Assembly (NCBI GenBank): GCA_004295045.1
Contig: SHND01000076.1
Location: 1 to 44,521, forward strand
Direction of reading: 5' to 3'
DNA: 44,521 nucleotides
Source: Chloroflexota bacterium
GTDB lineage: Bacteria > Chloroflexota > Anaerolineae > UBA4142 > SHND01
Shown: positions 31,063 through 39,101 of the stretch, one piece after another
Layout of the letters: each line of letters begins with the position of its first letter
How positions within the stretch are numbered: position 1 is the first letter of the stretch
Translations under genes and position numbers: made by a program
Notes under the pieces: generated by a model
Seen by the model: the letters and a program-made list of their open reading frames with translations, nothing else
What the model was told of the DNA's origin: nothing
The model's database searches: none

Positions 31063-31590
31063 ATGAAACTCACAGGCAAAGTTTGGAAATACGGCGATGA
31101 CGTCAACACAGACGTTATCTTCCCCGGCAAATATACGTACACCGTCACCGACCCCGCCGAGCAAGCAAAACACGCGCTCGAAGATTTGGACCCCGAATTC
31201 GCACGCAGCGTAAAGCGCGGCGACATGATCGTCGGCGGAAAAAATTGGGGCAACGGTTCTTCGCGCGAGCAAGCGGTGGGCGCGTTGAAACACGCTGGCA
31301 TCACCGCGATCATTGCCAAATCATTCGCGCGCATTTATTTTCGCAACGCGGTGAACAATGGCTTGCTGCCAATTGTGTGCCCCGATGCGGTGGACGCGAT
31401 CGAAAACGGCGAAACGATTACGCTCGACCTCGACGCGCATCAAATTCACGCGCGCGCGGGCGTGTTCGATTTTCCGCCCCTATCGCCCTCGCTCCTACAC
31501 ATCATCGAAAGCGGCGGCTTGATTCCAATGCTCCGCAAAAAATTCGGCGCGGAAAATTTGCCGATGCCGGAAGTAAAAGGCGGGGAATAG
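31063..31590 (+). CDS. Homoaconitase / isopropylmalate isomerase small subunit
   Basis: A 175-aa small (swivel) subunit partner of the enzyme encoded at 20748-22070. Motifs are KYGDDVNTDVIFPGKY, GGKNWGNGSSREQAVGALKH and AKSFARIYFRNAVNNGLLPI. The two subunits lie 9 kb apart, separated by unrelated genes. It directly precedes homoisocitrate dehydrogenase, fitting a homoaconitase role. A possible TAAAAT -10 box (31048-31053) lies only nine bases upstream. Confidence 0.9.
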   Translation: MKLTGKVWKYGDDVNTDVIFPGKYTYTVTDPAEQAKHALEDLDPEFARSVKRGDMIVGGKNWGNGSSREQAVGALKHAGITAIIAKSFARIYFRNAVNNGLLPIVCPDAVDAIENGETITLDLDAHQIHARAGVFDFPPLSPSLLHIIESGGLIPMLRKKFGAENLPMPEVKGGE

Positions 31591-31638
31591 CGGATAGCAA
31601 ATTGCCATCAGCCATCTGCTATATGCCATCAGCTAACC
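31589..31638. repeat. Word spacer (GCCATCAGC / CTGCTAT words)
   Basis: The gap between the two genes reads GCGGATAGCAAATTGCCATC, then AGCCATCTGCTATATGCCATC and AGC. It has the same vocabulary as 7643-7717 and ends just before the dehydrogenase ATG. Confidence 0.75.
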
Positions 31639-32628
31639 ATGCGAATCTGCATCATTCCCGGCGACGGCGTGGGGCAAGAGGTGATTTCCGCCGCGCGGCG
31701 CGTACTCGAAGCGTTGAATCTAAATTTGGATTTTGTGCGCGCCGACGCAGGCTTTGTACATTTTCAAAAAACGGGCGACGCGATTCCGAACACGACGTTG
31801 GAAACTGTCATGAGTTGCGACGCGACCCTGTTTGGCGCAACCTCTTCGCCCATGACGCGCGTCGAGGGCTATCGCAGTCCGATTCTGGCGTTACGCAAAG
31901 CATTGGACTTGTACGCGAATCTGCGCCCCGTGCAATCGCTTCCCGCGCAATTTTCGCGCGAGAATATTGATTTGTTGATTGTGCGCGAAAACACAGAGGG
32001 AATGTACGCGGGGCGCGAACGCGCCGAAAATGACGAAACGATGATTGCCGAACGCGTGATTACAAAACGCGCGTCGGAGCGCATCGCGCGCATTGCTTTT
32101 CAACACGCGTTGAGACGCAGGAAACGCGTGACCATCGTTCACAAAGCAAATGTCTTGAAACTGACCGATGGTTTGTTCCGCGAAACGTGTCTCAACGTCG
32201 CGCGCGAATTTCCTGACGTGGAAACCAAAGAAATGTTGGTGGACGCGATGGCGATGCGGTTGATTCAAGACCCGCAAAATTTTGATGTGATTGTCACGAC
32301 AAATCTCTTTGGCGATATTTTGTCGGATGAAGCGAGCGCGTTGATTGGCGGACTCGGTGTCGCGCCTTCGGGCAACATTGGCGCCACGAACGCGGTCTTT
32401 GAACCCGTTCACGGTTCCGCGCCCGACATTGCAGGCAAAGGAATCGCCAATCCCATCGGCGCGATTTTGTCCGCCGCGATGATGTTGGAGTATTTGGAAT
32501 TAAAAGACGCGGCAGCGCGCGTGCGGGGGGGGGTGAAACGCGCGTTGGAACGAAATATGTTGACGCGCGATTTGGGCGGCCGCGCGACGACGGACGAAAT
32601 GACGCGGGCGGTGATTGCAAATTTATGA
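31639..32628 (+). CDS. Homoisocitrate dehydrogenase
   Basis: A 329-aa beta-decarboxylating dehydrogenase. It shows CIIPGDGVGQEV at the start, the substrate-binding RKALDLYANLRPVQ, RENTEGMYAG (catalytic Tyr), VTIVHKANVLKLTDGLF (catalytic Lys) and VFEPVHGSAPDIAGKG. Context between homoaconitase and LysK supports homoisocitrate over isopropylmalate. A nine-G tract at 32525-32533 is in frame near the C-terminus. The stop overlaps the next gene (ATGA). Confidence 0.88.
   Translation: MRICIIPGDGVGQEVISAARRVLEALNLNLDFVRADAGFVHFQKTGDAIPNTTLETVMSCDATLFGATSSPMTRVEGYRSPILALRKALDLYANLRPVQSLPAQFSRENIDLLIVRENTEGMYAGRERAENDETMIAERVITKRASERIARIAFQHALRRRKRVTIVHKANVLKLTDGLFRETCLNVAREFPDVETKEMLVDAMAMRLIQDPQNFDVIVTTNLFGDILSDEASALIGGLGVAPSGNIGATNAVFEPVHGSAPDIAGKGIANPIGAILSAAMMLEYLELKDAAARVRGGVKRALERNMLTRDLGGRATTDEMTRAVIANL
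32525..32533 (+). repeat. G9 homopolymer inside the homoisocitrate dehydrogenase gene
   Basis: Nine consecutive G residues encode RGGV near the C-terminus. They are a likely slippage site. Confidence 0.9.
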
Positions 32629-33035
32629 CACGCCTTTTTTGTTTGGTATTGATGCTCTTTGGTCTGGGCGCGTGCGGCAGCGACAACACGCCTACGTTGA
32701 CGACGAAATTGCCCGAAGGGAATTGCGGCGAAATTTTCTTGACCGGCAGTCCGTTGCGCGCAATGGACGCGGAGGCGGCGCGCAGCGCGTCGGCATGTTT
32801 CGCGCAGGCATTTCAGAAATGCGCGTCAACCTCGCTCACCATTCAAGAACCAAATAACGTGACGCGACAATTTTCCATCGCGCGCAATGGCGCAACATGC
32901 GCGCTGCGCCAAGCATTCCAAGCCGATGCCAATTCACCACCGGCGGTTGTAGATTGCAAAACGGCGCGCTTTGAAAATAACACGCTCGTCATCGAAGGTT
33001 GTTCACATCTCGGCGATTTTATTTTGACACCATGA
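32625..33035 (+). CDS. Small lipoprotein, unknown function
   Basis: A 136-aa protein with a short signal peptide and lipobox LGAC (C17). The mature part has several cysteines (for example GNCGEIF, ASACFAQAFQKCAS, GATCALRQ) that could form disulfides outside the membrane. No family is recognised. Both ends overlap neighbouring genes by ATGA (homoisocitrate dehydrogenase before, LysK after), so it is embedded in the lysine operon by translational coupling. Confidence 0.75.
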   Translation: MTRLFCLVLMLFGLGACGSDNTPTLTTKLPEGNCGEIFLTGSPLRAMDAEAARSASACFAQAFQKCASTSLTIQEPNNVTRQFSIARNGATCALRQAFQADANSPPAVVDCKTARFENNTLVIEGCSHLGDFILTP

Positions 33036-34078
33036 ACCCACGCGCTTTACTCGAAGGATTGTTGCAAATTTATTCGCCGTCGTATCAAGAACGCGACGCG
33101 GTGGAGTATCTCGTCGTGCAAATGAATGATGCAGGTTTGCGCGCGTTCCGCGACGACGCGGGCAATGCGGTTGGCATCGCAGGCGACGGCGCGCGCGAAA
33201 TTGTGCTGCTCGGTCACATTGACACGCATCCCGGCTTTATTGACGTTCGACGCGACGGCGATTTATTGTACGGACGCGGCGCGGTGGACGCGAAAGGTCC
33301 GTTGTGCGCGTTCGCTTCGGCGGCGGCGCGTGTTGGCGCGCGCGAGGGCTGGAAAATCATCGTCGTCGGCGCGGTGGAAGAAGAGTGTCCCACGAGCAAA
33401 GGCGCGCATTTTGCGAAAACGCAATACGCGCCACAGTACGCCATCGTCGGCGAACCGAGCGGCTGGGACCGCGTGACGCTCGGTTACAAAGGTTCGTTGT
33501 GGCTCGAATACGCGTTGACGCGCGACAACGCGCACAGCGCGGGGCAAGCGCGCAGCGCGAATGAAGAGGCGGTGGAGTTTTGGCTGCGCGTAAAAAATTC
33601 CGCGGATGAATTTAACGCGGGCAAACAGAAAATTTTCGACAAACTCGATCCAACCCTGCGCGGCATGAAATCCGAGAATGATGGTTTGCATGAAGTTGCG
33701 CGTTTGGTGATTGGCTTGCGTCTGCCGTTGGACATTACCGTCGCGGAATTGGAAGAAAAAATTTTGGAGCTGGCGGGCGACGCGCACATCAAATTTGATA
33801 CCGAAACGCCCGCGTATCGCGCGGACAAAAATAACGCGCTCGTGCGCGCGTTTTTATCAAACATTCGTGAGGGGGGGGGGACGCCGGGCTTTACGCTGAA
33901 AACGGGAACGAGCGATATGAACGTCGTCGGTCCGCATTGGAATTGTCCCATCGTCACCTACGGTCCCGGCGATTCCAATCTTGACCACACGCCGAACGAG
34001 CATATTGATTTGAACGAATACGATAACGCGGTGGAGGTTTTGGCGCGAGTACTGGCGAGTTTGACGGAGGAGCATTGA
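33032..34078 (+). CDS. lysK: LysK, LysW-lysine hydrolase (M20 family)
   Basis: A 348-aa zinc hydrolase that releases lysine from LysW in the last step. Metal-site motifs are LLGHIDTHPG, GRGAVDAKGPLCA, VEEECPTSKG and VGEPSGWDRV, and the dimer-interface region follows. A ten-G tract lies in frame at 33871-33880 (REGGGTPG). The start at 33032 overlaps the lipoprotein stop. Confidence 0.92.
   Translation: MNPRALLEGLLQIYSPSYQERDAVEYLVVQMNDAGLRAFRDDAGNAVGIAGDGAREIVLLGHIDTHPGFIDVRRDGDLLYGRGAVDAKGPLCAFASAAARVGAREGWKIIVVGAVEEECPTSKGAHFAKTQYAPQYAIVGEPSGWDRVTLGYKGSLWLEYALTRDNAHSAGQARSANEEAVEFWLRVKNSADEFNAGKQKIFDKLDPTLRGMKSENDGLHEVARLVIGLRLPLDITVAELEEKILELAGDAHIKFDTETPAYRADKNNALVRAFLSNIREGGGTPGFTLKTGTSDMNVVGPHWNCPIVTYGPGDSNLDHTPNEHIDLNEYDNAVEVLARVLASLTEEH
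33871..33880 (+). repeat. G10 homopolymer inside lysK
   Basis: Ten consecutive G residues, the longest such tract noticed in the window, lie within the coding sequence at about residue 280. Confidence 0.9.
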
Positions 34079-34082
34079 AACT

Positions 34083-35078
34083 ATGACATGGTTTGAAAAA
34101 TTAACTGGCATTTCGGAAACAACGCCCAATCACGTTCGCGCCAACTTGAGCGTTGCGGACAACAAGATGACCTCGCGCGCCAACGGCAAAGAAATGATTT
34201 GGGGCGCGTTGGAAATTCCATCATTGGCAGAATTGCGCGCGCGTGTGGCAAACATAAATCAGCCGCGCGGAAAAATTAACGTGCGCGAAATTGTCGCGGA
34301 AGTTCAAGCATTGCACATTGACACGTCAAACGCAAATGCGCTGTTCCAAGTCGCGTCACAATTCAATTTGCTCGAAATGATTGGCCCGAATCGCACGCCG
34401 GAAGATGGCATTGGCATTTATGAAAATGACAACACGCAAGGGCCCAAATGCGCGATTGCTTGTGGCGCGGGAACGATGTATCGAAATTATTTTGTGCCTG
34501 TAAATGGGCAAGTGGGACAATCGCGCGCCAACCAAATTAATTGTCTCGCCGACATCGGCAACGCGCTGGACAATTCAAACCATCGCTTGTGGAAAATGCA
34601 AAATGGGTATGCGCTCGCGTCGCGCGCGGGTTTGATGGAAATTCCAAATCACCTGCGCGCCGCTGACGCAGACACGCTCGACGAACTGCGAAAATTACTG
34701 CGTATCGGTTTGCAGTGGCATACGCAAGTGACATTGAACGAGTGTACGCACACGGTCTCGCAAGCGTATTGCTCCGCGCTGCCCGTCGCCTATTCTCAAG
34801 AGCCGACGCAGCTTTGGCAACCGTTTGCTCAACTCGTACTCGATGCCGCATATGAAGCAACGCTCTGCGCGGCAATTTTGAATTTGGAACAGACGAGAAA
34901 CAATCGCGTATTCCTTACTTTGCTTGGCGGCGGCGCGTTTGGCAACGAAATCAAATGGATTTTGCAAGCGCTGGAGCGCGCGCTAAAAATTTACGCGGAG
35001 TGGAATCTGGATGTTGCGATAGTGAGCTATGGCAGTTCCAAGCCGATGGTTCAAGAACTCGTAAAGCAATTCTCTTAA
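34083..35078 (+). CDS. Conserved protein of unknown function downstream of LysK (possible macrodomain-like fold)
   Basis: A 331-aa soluble protein. Two segments stand out: NALFQVASQFNLLEMIGPNR (about residues 88-107) and VFLTLLGGGAFGNEIKWI near the C-terminus followed by LDVAIVSYG. The glycine-rich loop followed by a helix and a final strand recalls macrodomain/PARG-like ADP-ribose-binding folds, but this is a visual impression only. It starts four bases after lysK and is probably co-transcribed with it. Confidence 0.6.
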   Translation: MTWFEKLTGISETTPNHVRANLSVADNKMTSRANGKEMIWGALEIPSLAELRARVANINQPRGKINVREIVAEVQALHIDTSNANALFQVASQFNLLEMIGPNRTPEDGIGIYENDNTQGPKCAIACGAGTMYRNYFVPVNGQVGQSRANQINCLADIGNALDNSNHRLWKMQNGYALASRAGLMEIPNHLRAADADTLDELRKLLRIGLQWHTQVTLNECTHTVSQAYCSALPVAYSQEPTQLWQPFAQLVLDAAYEATLCAAILNLEQTRNNRVFLTLLGGGAFGNEIKWILQALERALKIYAEWNLDVAIVSYGSSKPMVQELVKQFS

Positions 35079-35084
35079 ACCACA

Positions 35085-35103
35085 AAAATGGCGCGTCCAT
35101 TTT
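35085..35103. terminator. Weak bidirectional terminator between convergent genes
   Basis: AAAATGG (35085-35091) pairs with CCATTTT (35097-35103) across five bases, with A and T residues on both sides. It lies between the plus-strand gene ending at 35078 and the minus-strand gene ending at 35119. Confidence 0.5.
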
Positions 35104-35118
35104 GAAAATACAATTCCC

Positions 35119-35727
35119 TTACCGCATCGGCTGCCGAATCACCGTTTTCAATTTTGCGGGCGCGGTCTTGCGCGGGTCTCCGAGATAAATTTCATGATGC
35201 TTGCCGTGTAACTGATGTCCTGTGTCGTGTATATGTTGATGAATTTTTTGAATCGTCGGTCCTTCATCCGCATACGCGCCGAAATAGAGAATTTGCGCGG
35301 CGAGACCCTCCGAAAATTTTTCAAAACGAACGCGCGATAACGCGGCGAGTTCTTTATTCTTTGACACCTCGTCCAGCGCTTGGCGCGCCATTTTCGGCGT
35401 CACAAACTTGGGCTGCATAATCATCATCGTCCAAAGCCACTCCGCCTTATTCTCAACCGAAAACAGCGTCATATCGTCCATCCACCACAATCCTTCCAAG
35501 GGCATCACGACATAATCCACCTTTTGCTCGCGCTTGACTTTGAATTTTAGCGCATAGGAAACGGCGTACAATGCTTCGACGGCATCCTTGTACACTTGCG
35601 CCACATTCGGGTCGCCCGTGCCATCCACCATCAAGAAATTCATCGCTGGCACCTTGACCACCGAAATTGTCTTGGCGGACGGATTGTACAATTCCTTGTA
35701 TTCGCGTTTGAGGTCTAATTTTTCCAT
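35119..35727 (-). CDS. GyrI-like small-molecule-binding domain protein
   Basis: A 202-aa protein of the GyrI-like/SOUL-type ligand-binding family, with ISVVKVPAMNFLMVDGTGDP near the N-terminus, VMPLEGLWWMDD in the middle, and the conserved end QKIHQHIHDTGHQLHGKHHE followed by YLGDPRKT. Stand-alone members are thought to bind and sometimes hydrolyse small drugs. The start at 35727 is chosen for its AAAGGA site; a longer in-frame version begins at 35757. Confidence 0.85.
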   Translation of the reverse strand: MEKLDLKREYKELYNPSAKTISVVKVPAMNFLMVDGTGDPNVAQVYKDAVEALYAVSYALKFKVKREQKVDYVVMPLEGLWWMDDMTLFSVENKAEWLWTMMIMQPKFVTPKMARQALDEVSKNKELAALSRVRFEKFSEGLAAQILYFGAYADEGPTIQKIHQHIHDTGHQLHGKHHEIYLGDPRKTAPAKLKTVIRQPMR

Positions 35728-35809
35728 ATGGTTTCCTTTTGAAGTGGGATGGAACAACGCCTATACTATACACCGACCGGGCAAATTATGACCGCGTAAC
35801 GAGCAAGCA

Positions 35810-35850
35810 TATAATATCGCCGCCATGCAATTTCACGGCGATATTTTTTT
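35810..35850 (+). promoter_or_regulatory. TATAAT box overlapping a terminator-like hairpin
   Basis: TATAAT at 35810-35815 runs into a perfect 9-bp hairpin ATATCGCCG/CGGCGATAT (35814-35822 with 35836-35844) followed by seven T residues. An ATG at 35825 opens a 17-codon frame whose TGA overlaps the GTG of the next gene. This may be a terminator for upstream transcription or a regulatory leader. The -35 region is poor. Confidence 0.45.
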
Positions 35851-35874
35851 GCGCCGCGTATTTTTCCTCCCGCT

Positions 35875-36834
35875 GTGAATTCACCCGTTGACGCGCTGAA
35901 ATCAGCGCAAAATCCCGACATCGAACGCGCGCTGGAACAACAAATCGAGCCGTGGCTCGCGCACATGCGTTGGCGCGCGGATTTTGACGCGTGGAAACAA
36001 AAGCGGCTGTGGCAGGAAAATTATCAAAGCGACGCGTTGGCGGAAATCGCGCGTTACGCGCCAACCCAAAACGCGCGCGTTCTCGATTTGGGCGCGGGGA
36101 TGGGCGGATTCGCGGTGGCAATGCAGCGCGCGGGGTACAGCATTTTCGCGTTCGATTATAATTTTGCCTACTGTGAAATCGCGCGCACGCGCGCAAAACG
36201 TTACGCTTTGAATTTACCCGCGCTCGTCGGCGCGGGGGAAGCATTGCCATTTGCGAAATCGAGTTTCGATGTCGTGACGTGTTGGGATGTGCTGGAACAT
36301 GTCCAAGAGCCAACGCATCTATTGAGTGAAATTGCGCGCGTGTTGGACAGCGACGGCATTGCGTTTATCACGGTCATCAATCGTTTCGCACTGGTTGACC
36401 CGCATTATCACTTGCGGTTCGTGAATTATTTACCGCGCGCGTTGGGCGAGAAATATATTACGTTGCGCCAACGCACGAAAGATTCAGCATTGCGCGACAA
36501 ACAAAAATTGAGCGAGATGCACTATTACACATACAGCGCGTTTGAAAAATTTGCCGCGCAGTTTGGATTCCGCGTTCAAGACTTGCAGCGCGAACATTCG
36601 CGTTTCAACAAATATCCGCGCGTTGCGGGTGATGCGTTGTACGATTCATGGCGAACATTTGGAATGGGAACGTATCGTTTACTTTTGTATAAAGCGCCTC
36701 CCTCGAATGAGGATCGTCCGCACATTGACGCATCCCACGCAGACTGGAAACCGCGTAAATTTGCGAGCGCGAATACAGATGGATATGTCCCGCCGTCCGA
36801 TGTGACGATAGCGCAAGGGTGGAATGTGCGATGA
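35875..36834 (+). CDS. SAM-dependent methyltransferase, first gene of the glycan cluster
   Basis: A 319-aa methyltransferase with motif I VLDLGAGMGGFAVAMQ, then FAFDYNFAYCEIAR and FAKSSFDVVTCWDVLEHVQE. The start is taken as GTG 35875, with no SD site; coupling to the 17-codon upstream frame is possible. It overlaps the flippase gene by four bases. It probably methylates a sugar or capping group of a surface glycan. Confidence 0.83.
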   Translation: MNSPVDALKSAQNPDIERALEQQIEPWLAHMRWRADFDAWKQKRLWQENYQSDALAEIARYAPTQNARVLDLGAGMGGFAVAMQRAGYSIFAFDYNFAYCEIARTRAKRYALNLPALVGAGEALPFAKSSFDVVTCWDVLEHVQEPTHLLSEIARVLDSDGIAFITVINRFALVDPHYHLRFVNYLPRALGEKYITLRQRTKDSALRDKQKLSEMHYYTYSAFEKFAAQFGFRVQDLQREHSRFNKYPRVAGDALYDSWRTFGMGTYRLLLYKAPPSNEDRPHIDASHADWKPRKFASANTDGYVPPSDVTIAQGWNVR

Positions 36835-38354
36835 GTTCGACTTCGGATTCCTCTTCGCTGTCTCATCGCGTTTCCAGCGCGATGCTTTGGAACAGCGCGC
36901 TCTTTCCGCTAAAATTTCTCATCGCGCTCGGTTCGGGCATCATTCTCGTGCGCGTCTTGAGCAAACACGATTACGCGCAATACTCGCTCATTTTGTTCAC
37001 CGCAGGTTTGATCGGCGCGTGGGTGGATTTGGGAATGGAACGCAGTGTCGCGCGCTTTACCCCCGAAATCGAAGCGCGCGCGGGGCGCAAGGGGCTGCTC
37101 GATTTTTTCAAAAAACTTTTCGGAATCAAACTCGCGGTCATTCTGCCTGTCGTTCTTGCATTTTTTCTTTTTCCCGAATTTTTTATTCGCGTACTCGCGC
37201 TGGGCGAGGACGGTAATATTTTGCTGTTGGGCATCGCGCTGCTCGTGATTCTAGGCGCGGTGTCGGATGTTTTCATCCAGTTCCTTTACACGCATTTCAA
37301 ACAGATCGCGACAAATTTATTGGACATTGTCGCATCCCTCTTGCAGCCGCTGCTGGTATTGGGATTCGCGCTCGCGGGCGCGGGCGTCGTCGGACTCGTC
37401 GCAGCGACAGTTTTTTCCAGCGCGCTGTTGGACGCGCTCGCGGGATGGCGCGCGCGCAAATTGGTCAATCAAATTCCAATGCGCGAAGGGACAATGCCGC
37501 CGCGTTTGTGGCAGCGTTTTGCAAACGTCTCGGCGATGAATTTTGTCATTACGGCAACCGCGTCTCTTTCCGAACCGGGCTTTGCCGCGCTCGTTCTCAC
37601 CGGTTCAAAACAACTCACCGCCGTTGCGATTCTCGCTGTCGGTTATCGTTTCGTTCAATATTTTTTGCGCTTTCTCGTCGCGCCGCTCACCGGCATTCAA
37701 ACGCCGTTGTTCACGCGTTTGTACGCCGACAGAAAAATGGAGCAGGTGCGCGAAGCATATTCGACGCTCACCAAATTTTTTATTTTCGCGCTTGTGCCGT
37801 GCGGCGCTGTGATGATTTTGCTCGCGCCGCGTTTGATTCCGTTCTTGTTCACTGAATCGTACGAATTATCCGCCCTCGTCGCGATTGTGCTGATCATTTT
37901 TTTGTTCAGCGAAACGATTACGAGCATTCCTGTCGGGATGTTGATTGTGTTTGAACAATCGCGCGCGACGCTCATTTCGCGCTTGCTTTCGATTTTGAGT
38001 GTGCCGCTGCTGTTGGCGCTGGTGCCGCCGTTTGGCGCAGTCGGCGCGGCGGTGGCGATTGGCGCGCCGCGTTTGCTTTCGCGCATCTATGCCACAATTT
38101 TTACCGCGCAGCATTACGCGATTCGTTTTCCATTCGCGTTTTTGTTGCGCGTGCTGGCAGCGTCGGCGCTTGCGGCGATTCCATTGTTCTTTACGCGCGA
38201 ATTGGAATGGTGGTGGATGGCGCTCGCGACGATTTTGTTCGCGTTGCTATTTTTGGGTTTGTTCAAACTATTTGGCGGATTCGACGCGCAGGAAAAAGCA
38301 AGGTTGAACGCGCTCAAGTTTCCATTCAAGGATTTAGTATTGCGGTGGTTGTAA
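36831..38354 (+). CDS. Polysaccharide flippase (Wzx/MOP superfamily)
   Basis: A 507-aa membrane protein with 12-14 hydrophobic helices. The start SALFPLKFLIALGSGIILVR and LSKHDYAQYSLILFTAGLIG are typical of O-antigen/polysaccharide exporters of the MOP superfamily. It would move lipid-linked repeat units across the inner membrane. It is translationally coupled to the methyltransferase upstream. Confidence 0.9.
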   Translation: MSSTSDSSSLSHRVSSAMLWNSALFPLKFLIALGSGIILVRVLSKHDYAQYSLILFTAGLIGAWVDLGMERSVARFTPEIEARAGRKGLLDFFKKLFGIKLAVILPVVLAFFLFPEFFIRVLALGEDGNILLLGIALLVILGAVSDVFIQFLYTHFKQIATNLLDIVASLLQPLLVLGFALAGAGVVGLVAATVFSSALLDALAGWRARKLVNQIPMREGTMPPRLWQRFANVSAMNFVITATASLSEPGFAALVLTGSKQLTAVAILAVGYRFVQYFLRFLVAPLTGIQTPLFTRLYADRKMEQVREAYSTLTKFFIFALVPCGAVMILLAPRLIPFLFTESYELSALVAIVLIIFLFSETITSIPVGMLIVFEQSRATLISRLLSILSVPLLLALVPPFGAVGAAVAIGAPRLLSRIYATIFTAQHYAIRFPFAFLLRVLAASALAAIPLFFTRELEWWWMALATILFALLFLGLFKLFGGFDAQEKARLNALKFPFKDLVLRWL

Positions 38355-38355
38355 G

Positions 38356-38440
38356 CAGGGATGCAGGGAAACAAGTAAGCAAGTAGACAAGTAGGCAAGT
38401 AGAACATTGTTTCCCTGTATCCCTGTTTCCTTGTCTCCTT
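38356..38440. repeat. Word spacer (GGGAAACAAGTAAG / TTGTTTCCCTG) with inverted arms
   Basis: The left side is AGGGAAACAAGTAAGCAAGT and GTAGACAAGTAGGCAAGTAG; the right side is CATTGTTTCCCTGTATCCCT and GTTTCCTTGTCTCCTTGTC. The arms pair over long stretches. The repeat contains the TTG start codon of the next gene. Confidence 0.82.
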
Positions 38441-39101
38441 GTCATACGACACGCTCTATTTTCAGAACCAACTGAACAAGTCCGACGAAAAAATCGCGTT
38501 TCAGTACGGACGCTTGTTGCAATTCATCGGTAACATTCCAAGTGATGCGCGCATTCTCGACGCGGGCTGCGGCGCGGGACCCGCGTTGCGATATTTGAAA
38601 GCGCGCGGATTCATCCCATTCGGCTCGGATTTGATTGAATATCCGTTGCAGCAAGCGCGGCAGTTGATTCCCGATGCGCGGCTCGTGCAGTGCAATTCCG
38701 ATTTCGCGTTACCGTTTCGAGATGAATCGTTCGACGTGATTTTGATGAGCGAAGTGATTGAGCATGTTGCGTCGCCCGAATTTACATTGCGCGAATGTTG
38801 GCGCGTGTTGAAAAAAAATGGCGCGGCGGCAATGACCACGCCGAATTTGTGGGATGCGCGTCGTGTGTACTATCCCGCGCTCGGTAAAGTTTGGTCCGGC
38901 GACGCGGACGCGACGCATCAAACTTTGTTCAATCCGCAATCAATGCGCGATGTGTTGCAACGCGCGGGTTTTCAAAATGTCCGCGTGCGCGCCGGATTCA
39001 AACCAATGCGTTGGCTTTCATCGCGCAAATTGAATTTTCGCTTTGCAATACCGGGGTTGCCGTTGATTGGAAATACGCTGGTTGCGGTGGGATACAAATG
39101 A
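38439..39101 (+). CDS. SAM-dependent methyltransferase
   Basis: A 220-aa class I methyltransferase with motif I ILDAGCGAGPALRYLKARG and the segment DESFDVILMSEVIEHVASPE. The best start is TTG 38439, lying in the repeat array; no better ATG occurs before the conserved region. Its stop overlaps the following methyltransferase by ATGA. Confidence 0.83.
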   Translation: MSYDTLYFQNQLNKSDEKIAFQYGRLLQFIGNIPSDARILDAGCGAGPALRYLKARGFIPFGSDLIEYPLQQARQLIPDARLVQCNSDFALPFRDESFDVILMSEVIEHVASPEFTLRECWRVLKKNGAAAMTTPNLWDARRVYYPALGKVWSGDADATHQTLFNPQSMRDVLQRAGFQNVRVRAGFKPMRWLSSRKLNFRFAIPGLPLIGNTLVAVGYK

